A DNA stretch of 42,344 nt from Bradyrhizobium sp. Ec3.3 (GTDB lineage Bacteria > Pseudomonadota > Alphaproteobacteria > Rhizobiales > Xanthobacteraceae). The stretch covers positions 1-42,344 of the forward strand of contig NZ_AXAS01000067.1 in the NCBI RefSeq assembly GCF_000472925.1, given 5' to 3'. Below the pieces are notes generated by a model. The model was not told the DNA's origin. It was given only the letters and a program-made list of their open reading frames with translations, and ran no database searches. Shown piece by piece: positions 8,804 to 17,495 of the stretch (the stretch's first letter is position 1; each line of letters opens with the position of its first letter). Both the position numbers and the translations under genes were made by a program.

Positions 8804-9835
8804 ATGAAGCGTCTCGTTCAACGTTGGGAGCTGAGCCGCTTGTTTGACATTGAGCAGGATTATCCGCGCGATCTCATCGGCTATGGCTGCAGCCGGCCTC
8901 AGCCAGCGTGGCCTCGCGAGGCTCGCGTCGCGCTGCAATTTGTCATCAATTATGAGGAAGGCGGTGAGAACTGCGTCCTGCATGGCGATGCTGCATCGGA
9001 AGCTTTTCTCTCGGAGATCGTCGGCGCGCAGCCGTGGCCAGGGCAACGGCACGTCAACATGGAGTCGATCTACGAATACGGCTCACGCGTGGGATTTTGG
9101 CGGCTGTGGCGGATGTTCACTGAACGTAACATGTCGGTCACGGTCTATGGCGTTGCCTCCGCCATGGCACGCAATCCGCGGGCGGTGGCGGCGATGAACG
9201 AGGCCGGCTGGGAGATCGCTAGCCATGGCCTAAAATGGATCGACTATCGCAACCATACGCTGGAAGCGGAACGTGCAGATCTCGACGAGGCGGTGCGGAT
9301 TCACACGGCGGTAGCTGGCGTACGTCCGCTTGGTCTCTACCAGGGGCGTACCTCAGTGAACACGCTGGCCCTTGGCGCGCTGGAAGGCGGCTTTCTTTAT
9401 CTTGCCGATGCCTACGCGGATGAGCTGCCCTATTGGCAACTCATTGCAGGTCGTCAGCAACTGATTGTTCCGTATACGTTAGACGCCAACGACATGCGCT
9501 TTGCGACGCCGCAGGGTTTCAACAGCGGCGATCAGTTCTTCAGCTACCTCAAGGATTCGTTCGACGTGCTCTACGCCGAAGGCGGTGCAGGCGATGCCGG
9601 CATGATGTCGGTGGGGCTGCACTGTCGCCTGGTCGGCCGACCCGGCCGCGCCGCGGCGCTTGCGCGTTTTCTGGACTATGTGCAGGGCCACACCGATGTC
9701 TGGGTGGCGACGCGGCTCGACATTGCGCGCCATTGGATCCGCCATCATCCACCCGAGGGTGGCTACGTGCGCGGGCGCATGGGCCCCGCTCTTGTTGCCG
9801 AGGTGTTCGGCAATGGCGCAAGCGAATTGCCATAA
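8804..9835 (+). CDS. puuE: allantoinase, PuuE type (polysaccharide-deacetylase-like fold)
   Basis: A 343-residue protein matching the PuuE group: PRDLIGYGCSRPQPAWP near residues 22-38, VALQFVINYEEGGENCVLHG, HVNMESIYEYGSRVGFWRL, SHGLKWIDY, and the C-terminal DVWVATRLDIARHW. PuuE opens allantoin to allantoate without the usual dinuclear metal centre. The ATG at 8804 has GAGGGG 8 bases upstream. This start gives about 20 extra N-terminal residues compared with typical PuuE proteins, so a later start is possible. It is first in a plus-strand operon with allA and allE. Confidence 0.88.
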   Translation: MKRLVQRWELSRLFDIEQDYPRDLIGYGCSRPQPAWPREARVALQFVINYEEGGENCVLHGDAASEAFLSEIVGAQPWPGQRHVNMESIYEYGSRVGFWRLWRMFTERNMSVTVYGVASAMARNPRAVAAMNEAGWEIASHGLKWIDYRNHTLEAERADLDEAVRIHTAVAGVRPLGLYQGRTSVNTLALGALEGGFLYLADAYADELPYWQLIAGRQQLIVPYTLDANDMRFATPQGFNSGDQFFSYLKDSFDVLYAEGGAGDAGMMSVGLHCRLVGRPGRAAALARFLDYVQGHTDVWVATRLDIARHWIRHHPPEGGYVRGRMGPALVAEVFGNGASELP

Positions 9836-9856
9836 CGTAGTCACCGGAGTCGAACG

Positions 9857-10360
9857 ATGTTAACTCTTCCGGTCGTGGCGCTGACAAAGGCAGAATTTGC
9901 GCCCTTCGGTGAAGTCATCGAGACAGACGACGTGACACCGAAGCTGATCAACGAGGGATTTGCCCGGCGCTACGACGATCTGGCCAGGATTGACGTTGCC
10001 TCGGAAGGCGGGGACGTCAACGTAAGCCTGTTCATCGGTGCAACAAGACCAACTCCGATCGTCATCAGGCTCATGGAGCGTCATCCCCTCGGCAGCCAGT
10101 TGTTCATCCCATTGAACGATATGCCTTGGTTCGTGGTCGTGTGCACAGATCCGCACGATCTTTCGAGCTATCGGGCGTTTGTTGCGTCGGGACGGCAGGG
10201 CGTGAACTACGCGCGCAACTGCTGGCACCATCCTCTGCTGGTCGCCCGGGACGCCAGCCCGTTCGTTGTTGTCGATAGAAAGGGGCCGGAGGCTAACCTC
10301 GAAGAAATGTGGCTTGAAGAAGCAAGCTGGCTGCGTGTCGTGCCCGATAGAGCAGCGTAA
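9857..10360 (+). CDS. allA: ureidoglycolate lyase
   Basis: A 167-residue AllA-type protein: LTKAEFAPFGEVIE at the start, MERHPLGSQLFIPL, and NYARNCWHHPLLV with the conserved His residues of the cupin-like fold. It cleaves ureidoglycolate to glyoxylate and urea, the last step of this branch. The start has a GGAG motif about 8 bases upstream and lies 21 bases after puuE, so co-transcription is likely. Length matches the family (about 160-170 residues). Confidence 0.9.
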   Translation: MLTLPVVALTKAEFAPFGEVIETDDVTPKLINEGFARRYDDLARIDVASEGGDVNVSLFIGATRPTPIVIRLMERHPLGSQLFIPLNDMPWFVVVCTDPHDLSSYRAFVASGRQGVNYARNCWHHPLLVARDASPFVVVDRKGPEANLEEMWLEEASWLRVVPDRAA

Positions 10361-10438
10361 ACACGTTTGGGCAACACGACGAAGCAGGGCTAAGACCTCG
10401 GCGAACGTCCGCACCAATCATCTTTAAGAGGCATAAGA

Positions 10439-11281
10439 ATGCGGTCTCAAATCTATCACGTGCAAGCAGGAGGACATCCAGCCCAGACCAAGCTTTTGAC
10501 CGGTCGCGCGGTGTTTACGGACGCCTATGCGGTGATACCCAAAGGCGTAATACGCGACATCGTCGCCAGCTACCTTCCTTACTGGGATAATGCCCGCGTT
10601 TGGGTGCTGGCTCGGCCTTTGTCCGGTTTTGCAGAAACCTTCTCCCACTACTTGATCGATGTAGCGTCGGGTGGAGGAAGTGAACGTCCGGAGCCAGATA
10701 AGGAAGCGGAAGGCGCGCTGTTCGTCGTTGGAGGCAAGTTGACTTTGACACTCGACGGGGCAGAGCATGCTTTGGAGCCCGGAGGCTTTGTATATCTTCC
10801 TCCCAAGTGCCGCTGGAGCGTGAAGAATCGTAGCTCCAATTCGGTGCAATTTCACTGGATCCGGAAGCTATATCAGAGCGTGCCAGGCCTCGCGGCGCCG
10901 GAGGCGATCGTCACCAACGAAAGCTCGATCGCGCCAACGCCCATGCCGGACACGGAAGGGCGGTGGGCGACTACGCGCTTCGTCGAGCCTTCGGATGTCA
11001 GGCATGACATGCACATCACCATCGTCACTTTCGAGCCTGGCGCGTCGATCCCATTTGAAGAGACGCATGTTATGGAGCACGGGCTCTATGTTCTCGAAGG
11101 CAAGGCGGTCTATCGGCTCAACCAGGACTGGGTCGAGGTCGAAGCCGGAGACTACATGTGGCTCCGTGCTTTTTGTCCCCAGGCGTGCTACGCCGGTGGC
11201 CCCGGACGATTCCGCTATCTCCTCTACAAGGACGTGAATCGGCATATGGATCTGCGGGCCTTGCGACCAATAGCGCCGTAG
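10439..11281 (+). CDS. allE: (S)-ureidoglycine aminohydrolase (bicupin)
   Basis: A 280-residue bicupin. The N-terminal cupin includes GALFVVGGKLTLTLDG and EPGGFVYLPP. The C-terminal cupin carries the metal-binding pattern in PFEETHVMEHGLYVLEGK and ends with FCPQACYAGGPGRFRYLLYK, typical of ureidoglycine aminohydrolases. It removes ammonia from ureidoglycine to give ureidoglycolate, the AllA substrate. The start has a GAGG motif 7-8 bases upstream. The preceding enzyme, allantoate amidohydrolase (AllC), is not in the window. Confidence 0.9.
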   Translation: MRSQIYHVQAGGHPAQTKLLTGRAVFTDAYAVIPKGVIRDIVASYLPYWDNARVWVLARPLSGFAETFSHYLIDVASGGGSERPEPDKEAEGALFVVGGKLTLTLDGAEHALEPGGFVYLPPKCRWSVKNRSSNSVQFHWIRKLYQSVPGLAAPEAIVTNESSIAPTPMPDTEGRWATTRFVEPSDVRHDMHITIVTFEPGASIPFEETHVMEHGLYVLEGKAVYRLNQDWVEVEAGDYMWLRAFCPQACYAGGPGRFRYLLYKDVNRHMDLRALRPIAP

Positions 11282-11613
11282 GGGGCGATCGCAACGGCGT
11301 ATGCACCGGGAGTTCATGGGATGGATTGAGGTTGGGCTGAAGCGCTCGGGACGCTGAGACCGGCGTTTCATCCGAGGGGTTCAACCTACGCCCTGATCGA
11401 AAATCGATCGAAGGCAGTCAAGGTCTGAGGACGCGGCTTGACAATAGATCTCGATCTGTCTTTTCGAAATGTCTCGGCCGGCGAACGGGTCTATGATCAC
11501 CACGCCCATTCGGTTCACAACGCCGATGGCTTGCGGATCGCGGCCCTAGTTCGTTCTTAATAAGAGCGTTGATAGGGATGACCGACTTGTGCCGCGACTC
11601 CTGTTCTAAGTGT
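11282..11613. other. intergenic region after allE
   Basis: The region lies between the convergent ends of allE and the Hsp70 gene. It holds a short plus-strand tail reading WIEVGLKRSGR-stop near 11325-11358, which resembles tails near 41.26 and 41.95 kb. There is also a TTGACA box near 11437 beside the interrupted palindrome AGATC-TC-GATCT. No gene or clear terminator is supported. Confidence 0.4.
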
Positions 11614-14427
11614 CTATTCGATCAGGATCAGACCAGGGGGGAGTGAATCGTCGTATAGACTGGCCCGATCGGATCGTCCGATCGGAACGAAACCTTTGAT
11701 TTTTGCGGTCTGCAGCGCAGGAACGCCGGATTTCTCCAGTTTGCTTGCAATCAGGCCGCGCAAAGACATGGGTAGATCCAGACTCCGATCGTCGACAACG
11801 CGCGCGGCCCGGAGGAACAGAATCTGCAGGTCGAGCAACTCCGGCGTAGTCCAATCGAAGCGCTGGAAAGCCTGATACGCGTGCTCGACGAGATCGGGCG
11901 AGACGACAGTCTCCGGCCCTGCGTAGAGCGGAGTGCGGTTGAGCAGGAGCCCGAGCGCCGCAAGATAAGGAGCGCAGTGCCGCTTAGCCCGTACAAGCGT
12001 CACCGCGATGTCGCAGAGGCAACGCACCAGTTCCGCCTTGGTGTCGTGATGGATCAGTTCCAGGGATCCAGCCAGACGCACGAGTTCGTCGGGCGCCCTG
12101 CCGCTGCGGATCCTCTCGATCTCTCCGGCCATAAGCCTGGTCTGGCGTTCGCGCGTGAGCCCGCCCGCCACCCGGCGCCAGAGGATGTATTCTTGGCTCT
12201 TGATGCGCCGACCAGGAAAACACGGGCCATCATCGTGCACCCGCCACAGGGCATCGATACGAAGGTCGTCCCGGACAACGCCGAAGCCCGGGCGCAGCAG
12301 GAATCCAGCCATGATGAGCCAAGCCTCTTCGTGGTCCGCGGAACGTCGTCTGTCGTCCCGCCGCTCCTCAAGCGCCGGCCAAAGGGCGCGCAGCAGGGGC
12401 CCGTTCCATTCACCTCTGGCAGATGCGAGGATGCGCTCCATACCCTTGAGGATCGTGGCAGCAGTAATCTTGTTCCTTTTGTTGTTACTGGCAGGCTGGG
12501 TGAACACGATCCCGATCTGCCTGCGTGCCGTTTCCAGCGCGTCCGCTGACGCGTTCGGTTCAATCGGAGCGTTTGCCTCCCGCGCCCGCCCCGCACCGGG
12601 CGCGCCCGCGACGCCTTGGACGTGCTCGCGCATGTTGAATTCCAGCGGCCAGGACTGCTGGACGGCGGGATCGGCGCTGACGCACGAGATGTGGAGCAAC
12701 CCCAGTGCGTTCATCCGCGCCGTCAGACCGACGGACAACATCCCGCCCGCTTCCGGACCGGATAGCTCAGCCGTCCTGACGATGGTCTGGAGCGGGGGCA
12801 ACGCGTGAAATTCGCCTTCGGACCAGGAAACGATGTCTCCGGCCCGGCTGACGCTCTTCCGCGTTGAGGAATAAGCCTGGAAGCGCACCAGCTGATCGGT
12901 GCGGAGCTTAAGCCCAAGATCAGTGATCTCAAAAAGCTGCGACGGCGCTGCACCCTGAGGAAGAACGCACACGAGGGGCGGGCGCACAGTCTGGCGATCC
13001 GTTGCCTGTATCCCCTCCACTTCGAGAAAGATCGCAGCGGCGGCCCCAGCGGCGATGCGACCCGAACGGTGGTGGAGAAGGGCACCAAATCGCGCGGCTC
13101 CGCGCGCCACCGCCAGATCCGGCTCCTCGTTCTCCAGAACCAGGGGTACGAAGCCGTCCTGCCAACCTCTGATCTGCTCGCGGAGTCTTTGTCGCAGGAG
13201 CGGCGGTCGGACGGATCCGCCGTTGAACAGGACGGCATCAATGCGCGGGCGATCGTTGAGGAATTCGGCAAGGTGTCGGGTTATCGCGCTGTCGGGAGGA
13301 TAAGGAAGCCCCCATTCCCTCAGTGCCGCGTGTGTCCGGTACGGCCGCGCCGCCGCGTCGCAGAAGGGAAAAAATCCGTCCAGCAATAGGCTCTCGATTT
13401 CCGCCCGCATCACCGTCGCTGTCTGCGAGCCGCCGACCATCCCCGACCCGCGACCGGCCAGTGCAACAACGAACCGCTCATCCGGCGGTCCTGTAGCGGC
13501 GAGCGCGAGCTCTTTCAGATGACGGCAGGCGGCGACGAGCTGATCCCATTGCGGGCCGGAAAGCCGGCCGCCCGCCTCAGCAAGCCGCGGCTCCAGGAAA
13601 TGGGCGACGGCAAGGTCGATATTGTCGCCGCCGAGCAGCGTATGCTCGCTCACCGCGACACGCCTGATGTCAGGGTCCGGCGTTTGCTCGTTCACGCGAA
13701 CTTCAAAAATGCTGAAATCCGACGTTCCGCCGCCGATATCGATAACCAACACGTGTCGCAGCCCGGCATCGCCGTTGTCGGGCCGCTGCCATAATTCGAG
13801 CGCTGGGTCGTGGCTTTCCAGCCAGCAATAGAACGCAGCCTGTGGCTCTTCGAGCAGTCGCACATCACCGGGGAAGCCCGCTTCCTCTGCGGCGGTAATC
13901 GTCAGTCGCTGCGCCGCCGCATCGAAGGAAGCCGGGACGGTAACCGTGATGTCTTGATCATCGAACGCAAAGCCGGCCTGGGCAAACCGGCTGTTCCAGA
14001 TCCCCCGCAGATAGTTCAGAATCAGTGCCGAGGCCCGTACCGGCGAGATTTTCTGCTCACGTGCCAGAACCGTTGATCCCCATGGCAGAAAGGGTGCCAA
14101 CCGGTCGGCGGCGTGATGACAAAGCCACGACTTCGCGGAATGGACGACCCGTCCGGGCGCTTCGCTTGCCTTTATGCGTGCAAAAAGGCCGACGATCCAT
14201 TGTCCGGCTCCGACCTCCTCACCGCGGAAATGTGCTGCGACCGCTTCCTCTGGCAGGTACAGGAAAGAAGGTAGCGTTGGCTTCCCGGTCAGACTCGCCA
14301 GGCCTTCCCATTGCGGGACGAGAAGGACTTCTGGCGTCCCCTCGCCGACCAGCGGCGCGAATGCGAGTGCGGAGTTGGTCGTGCCGAGATCAATACCGAT
14401 GGCGAAGCGGGCGCGGTCTTTCGTCAA
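11614..14427 (-). CDS. large Hsp70-family protein (937 aa)
   Basis: The N-terminal half is an Hsp70/actin-type ATPase: phosphate loop 1 IGIDLGTTNSALAF, phosphate loop 2 VLVIDIGGGTSDFSIFE and the adenosine motif LFNGGSVRPPLLRQRL. At 937 residues it is far longer than DnaK (about 640). The C-terminal roughly 350 residues are Arg/Leu-rich and helical, unlike the DnaK substrate-binding domain, so a chaperone role on general clients is doubtful. The start is TTG at 14427, supported by GGAGG 6 bases upstream and the absence of a nearby Met. It lies 27 bases after the second Hsp70 gene and forms a set with it and the DUF2760 gene. Confidence 0.88.
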   Translation of the reverse strand: MTKDRARFAIGIDLGTTNSALAFAPLVGEGTPEVLLVPQWEGLASLTGKPTLPSFLYLPEEAVAAHFRGEEVGAGQWIVGLFARIKASEAPGRVVHSAKSWLCHHAADRLAPFLPWGSTVLAREQKISPVRASALILNYLRGIWNSRFAQAGFAFDDQDITVTVPASFDAAAQRLTITAAEEAGFPGDVRLLEEPQAAFYCWLESHDPALELWQRPDNGDAGLRHVLVIDIGGGTSDFSIFEVRVNEQTPDPDIRRVAVSEHTLLGGDNIDLAVAHFLEPRLAEAGGRLSGPQWDQLVAACRHLKELALAATGPPDERFVVALAGRGSGMVGGSQTATVMRAEIESLLLDGFFPFCDAAARPYRTHAALREWGLPYPPDSAITRHLAEFLNDRPRIDAVLFNGGSVRPPLLRQRLREQIRGWQDGFVPLVLENEEPDLAVARGAARFGALLHHRSGRIAAGAAAAIFLEVEGIQATDRQTVRPPLVCVLPQGAAPSQLFEITDLGLKLRTDQLVRFQAYSSTRKSVSRAGDIVSWSEGEFHALPPLQTIVRTAELSGPEAGGMLSVGLTARMNALGLLHISCVSADPAVQQSWPLEFNMREHVQGVAGAPGAGRAREANAPIEPNASADALETARRQIGIVFTQPASNNKRNKITAATILKGMERILASARGEWNGPLLRALWPALEERRDDRRRSADHEEAWLIMAGFLLRPGFGVVRDDLRIDALWRVHDDGPCFPGRRIKSQEYILWRRVAGGLTRERQTRLMAGEIERIRSGRAPDELVRLAGSLELIHHDTKAELVRCLCDIAVTLVRAKRHCAPYLAALGLLLNRTPLYAGPETVVSPDLVEHAYQAFQRFDWTTPELLDLQILFLRAARVVDDRSLDLPMSLRGLIASKLEKSGVPALQTAKIKGFVPIGRSDRASLYDDSLPPGLILIE

Positions 14428-14454
14428 GAATTACCTCCAGAGGCGGTTCGGCCC

Positions 14455-16287
14455 CTATTCCGTGCGGACCTGGAACTCAACCTTCCATCGGCGATCGGAG
14501 TTCGTGTGCCTCATCCAAAGCTCAAGGATACCAAGTTCGGTGACGACGGGACTGACGCGGACCGGCACCACCTGCCCCATCGGGACGTCCAGGGGCGGGA
14601 TCGCGACTTCGAGTAGGCCAGCGTCATCAAGGTCACGCTCGGCGTCGGGGAGTATCTGTCCCGGCGTATCGCCGCTTCGTACCGAGGAGGAGAAAAACCG
14701 AAACTCCGCCGTGCGGCCGGTGACAAGGCCGAACTCGCGTCCTTCGATCAGCAGTTCCGTGCCTTCCTGCATCCCCTGCGGGACAACACACAATGCCTTC
14801 AGCGGCGGCTTGTAGCCCGGAACGGCGGGCATCGACGTTTCCAGGCCGATGTAATAGGAACGCGCCGCGCCGGCCTTAATGCGCACGCCCTTGCCAGTGG
14901 CGCGGTGGCGTCCGTAGATCGCGCCGCCGCGTGCGACGGCGAGGTCTGGTTCGAAACCCTCCAATTCGCGGACTGGCCGGCCCCCATTCCAGGACGCCAG
15001 CAGCTCAAGCACCCGGGTACGGATTGGCGCGGCCTTGAAAACGCCCCCATTGAACAAGACCGCGGTCGGCATCAGCACCTGCGCGCCAGCCGAAACCTCC
15101 ACCAGAGCGGCAAGCTTTTCGCTTGCCTTCACGTTCTGCAGACTCCGAGCGAGAAACTGGGCGATATGCTTGCTGACGACGGGGTCGGAAGCATAGGGCA
15201 AACCGAATTCCTGCAGCCCTGTCATGCGGCTCTCGCGCGGCAGGTCGTCGACACTGGTTCTAGCGAAAAAACCGTCGACGACAACCTGCTCCAGTGTCTC
15301 GCGATCGAGAGTCGTTGAGACAGTTTTGGCAAGCAGGCTGGAGCCGCGCGACGGGACCGCGATCGGCGCCTGCGCCAGCCCGGCATCATCAAACAGCACG
15401 ATCTTGGCTTTGGAGGCGGCATGCACGAGCGCCAGGAGCTGCCAGGAATCCAGCCGTTTGCCCGCGGCCTCAAGCTTAGCGTTCAGCGCATACGCGAGCG
15501 CCAAATCCATATTGTCGCCACCTAGCAGAATGTGCTCGCCGACGCTGACACGCTCAAGCTCCAGCCGCCCTTCGACATCTGTGACCGCGATCAAGCTAAA
15601 ATCCGCTGTCCCACCACCCACATCGCAGACCAGCACGATGTCGCCATCAGCAATCAGTTTTCGCCAATCTCTGCCCGTCTGCGCCATCCAGGCGTAGAAT
15701 GCAGCCTGCGGCTCCTCCAGCAATGTGACGTCCTCAAGGCCCGCAGCCTTGGCAGCCTCGGCAGTGAGGCTTCTTGCGACCTCATCGAACGAGGCAGGAA
15801 CGGTTACAACGATCTCGCCTTCCGCGAGGTCCCAATCCCGGCCCTGCGCCCGCTCGGTATGTAGGACCGCCTCCCTGAGATGTTGGAGGTAATGGCGCGA
15901 GCATTCGAGTGGCGAGAGCTTCTCTTCCGCGATGTCGGATCGCCAGGGCAGAATCTGCTGCTTCGGGTCGATATGCGGGTTGGACAGCCAGGATTTGGCG
16001 GAGGTCACAACGCGATCAGGCACGAGCGCCCCCCGCTCGCGCGCGAACTGGCCAATGATCACGCGCTCCCCGGCATCATTCCAGGGCAGAGGAAAAGAAC
16101 TCTCCGGGAACTCCTCGGAGTGCGGAATATAAACGGCGGACGGCAGTGTAAGCATCTCGCCGATTTGATTCGGCCCTACGGTCTGCGCGATTTCGATAAT
16201 CCTGGTCTCACCACTCTCGAGATCGGCGATCGCGATTGCGCTGTTGCTCGTGCCGAGGTCGATAGCAAGACTGAAACGAGCGCTCAT
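14455..16287 (-). CDS. Hsp70-family protein (610 aa)
   Basis: A 610-residue Hsp70-like ATPase with LAIDLGTSNSAIAI, VLVCDVGGGTADFSLIAV and VLFNGGVFKAAPIRTRV for the three nucleotide-binding motifs. After residue about 440 there is a short beta-rich segment and no standard lid domain. It is related to, but clearly different from, the 937-residue neighbour; the two probably act together. It is encoded between the DUF2760 protein and the larger Hsp70. No DnaJ or GrpE gene is adjacent. Confidence 0.9.
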   Translation of the reverse strand: MSARFSLAIDLGTSNSAIAIADLESGETRIIEIAQTVGPNQIGEMLTLPSAVYIPHSEEFPESSFPLPWNDAGERVIIGQFARERGALVPDRVVTSAKSWLSNPHIDPKQQILPWRSDIAEEKLSPLECSRHYLQHLREAVLHTERAQGRDWDLAEGEIVVTVPASFDEVARSLTAEAAKAAGLEDVTLLEEPQAAFYAWMAQTGRDWRKLIADGDIVLVCDVGGGTADFSLIAVTDVEGRLELERVSVGEHILLGGDNMDLALAYALNAKLEAAGKRLDSWQLLALVHAASKAKIVLFDDAGLAQAPIAVPSRGSSLLAKTVSTTLDRETLEQVVVDGFFARTSVDDLPRESRMTGLQEFGLPYASDPVVSKHIAQFLARSLQNVKASEKLAALVEVSAGAQVLMPTAVLFNGGVFKAAPIRTRVLELLASWNGGRPVRELEGFEPDLAVARGGAIYGRHRATGKGVRIKAGAARSYYIGLETSMPAVPGYKPPLKALCVVPQGMQEGTELLIEGREFGLVTGRTAEFRFFSSSVRSGDTPGQILPDAERDLDDAGLLEVAIPPLDVPMGQVVPVRVSPVVTELGILELWMRHTNSDRRWKVEFQVRTE

Positions 16288-16403
16288 GAAGGGGGTGTCC
16301 TGGTTGTCGTGCTGTCAATTCGCGTCAATAGCCGCGCGTGATGGAAAGCACCGGTTGTACGTGATCCGACTCGGCGCCCGGCAGCCGGCCGCTGCGAGCC
16401 CGC

Positions 16404-17072
16404 TTATCTCAGTTCCACCTCCGCCGGAGCGATTGCTGGAAGTCGATCGGTCGAACTCCACAAAACGCGCGGTAGATTCACCGCATCCGTTTTCCAGCCG
16501 TGGTGGACAAGCACTCCCGAGAACGGCGCCGGGCCGCTGATCTTGCCCAGCAGTCGGTACTCGTCCGGCGAATAGCCAGCGGCGACCTGCACCGTCGATC
16601 CCTCGCTCTCTGCGCGCACGGGGGAGATTCGGAAGTGCTCCAGCAGGGCGGTCTTGCATCCGGCATGGACCACGCGCGCGGCTGCCCCAACCTGTGCGTC
16701 ATCATGCGCGTTGATGTCCTCCATCAGGAAATCGACCAGCCGGCCCCTTGCCTGCAGCATCGCCAAAAAGCTAACGATCTCGGCGTCTGCCCGGTTTGCG
16801 CGAGTCGTAACAGGCATCGGTCGGGCCGCCTCAGCGCCAGCACTTCGGCTATCCCGTGACGGGCCGCGCCAGACCATGATCGCTATCAGCGCGACAAGGC
16901 TCAGCGCCACCGCCCCACCCGATAGATACATTTGGAATGCGCTAGCTGCCGGCAGCAATTCCAGAGCGTTCACCACGACCAGGAGCAGGACCACTATAAT
17001 GGCGATCGCTTTCATCGCATGCATGTTTAGCCGCAGCTCCCTTTTGACCCGCATCAGCGTTGATTGACGCAT
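16404..17072 (-). CDS. DUF2760 membrane protein
   Basis: About 222 residues from the ATG at 17072; further Met codons downstream leave the start open. Two hydrophobic segments lie in the first 70 residues (AIAIIVVLLLVVVNAL and MYLSGGAVALSLVALIAIMV). A soluble C-terminal domain contains VLVHHGWKTDAVNLPRV and ends LPAIAPAEVELR, characteristic of DUF2760. In the proteobacterial genomes I recall, DUF2760 genes sit beside this pair of Hsp70 genes, which suggests a membrane anchor or partner. The biochemical role is unknown. Confidence 0.85.
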   Translation of the reverse strand: MRQSTLMRVKRELRLNMHAMKAIAIIVVLLLVVVNALELLPAASAFQMYLSGGAVALSLVALIAIMVWRGPSRDSRSAGAEAARPMPVTTRANRADAEIVSFLAMLQARGRLVDFLMEDINAHDDAQVGAAARVVHAGCKTALLEHFRISPVRAESEGSTVQVAAGYSPDEYRLLGKISGPAPFSGVLVHHGWKTDAVNLPRVLWSSTDRLPAIAPAEVELR

Positions 17073-17495
17073 GTCCCTCAAGGCCTATGCGGCACGCCGC
17101 CTGGAACAGGTCAGGCCCGATCTCGCCGCGTCAGCAGAGCGGGCAAACCTTGCCCGCTGTAAAGCGCGGGCGCGGACCCGGTTAGGTTTCCACAACCATC
17201 GAGAGGTAAGCAAATCACACTTTGCTGCGGTGCATGAGTCGGGATTTGGCCCTGCGCTGACGTGCCTTCGTCCTCCGCCAATGCCGATTTTGGTGGCAAA
17301 GCGGACACCGCCTTATCGAGCGTCCGGTAAGGGCCTTTTATGAGTACGCGCCCCAAGCCACTCTGCGAACCTTGCCTGTCGGGCAAACCACCCGGATGTG
17401 CACGCGCCGGGGGCGCGTCGTCCATGCAATCCTTCATATGGCGGACTTGCCGTTAGCTCGTTCGCTCGTATGGAACGTCCCGACGATCGGCATCC
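17073..17495. other. intergenic region with hairpin and repeat-like sequence
   Basis: The region lies between the DUF2760 start and the MFS 3' end. It contains a 9-bp hairpin (17138-17158). Near 17260-17310, read on the minus strand, it gives TLDKAVSALPPKSALAED. I associate this 'SALPPK..' motif with dispersed intergenic repeats in Bradyrhizobium rather than with a real gene. No coding region is supported. Confidence 0.4.
17138..17158. other. perfect hairpin, 9-bp stem
   Basis: AGCGGGCAA-ACC-TTGCCCGCT is a perfect inverted repeat with a 3-base loop and no T-run on either strand. It is just upstream of the DUF2760 gene and downstream of the MFS gene, so it may act as an mRNA-end structure or a protein-binding site. 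Confidence 0.5.
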
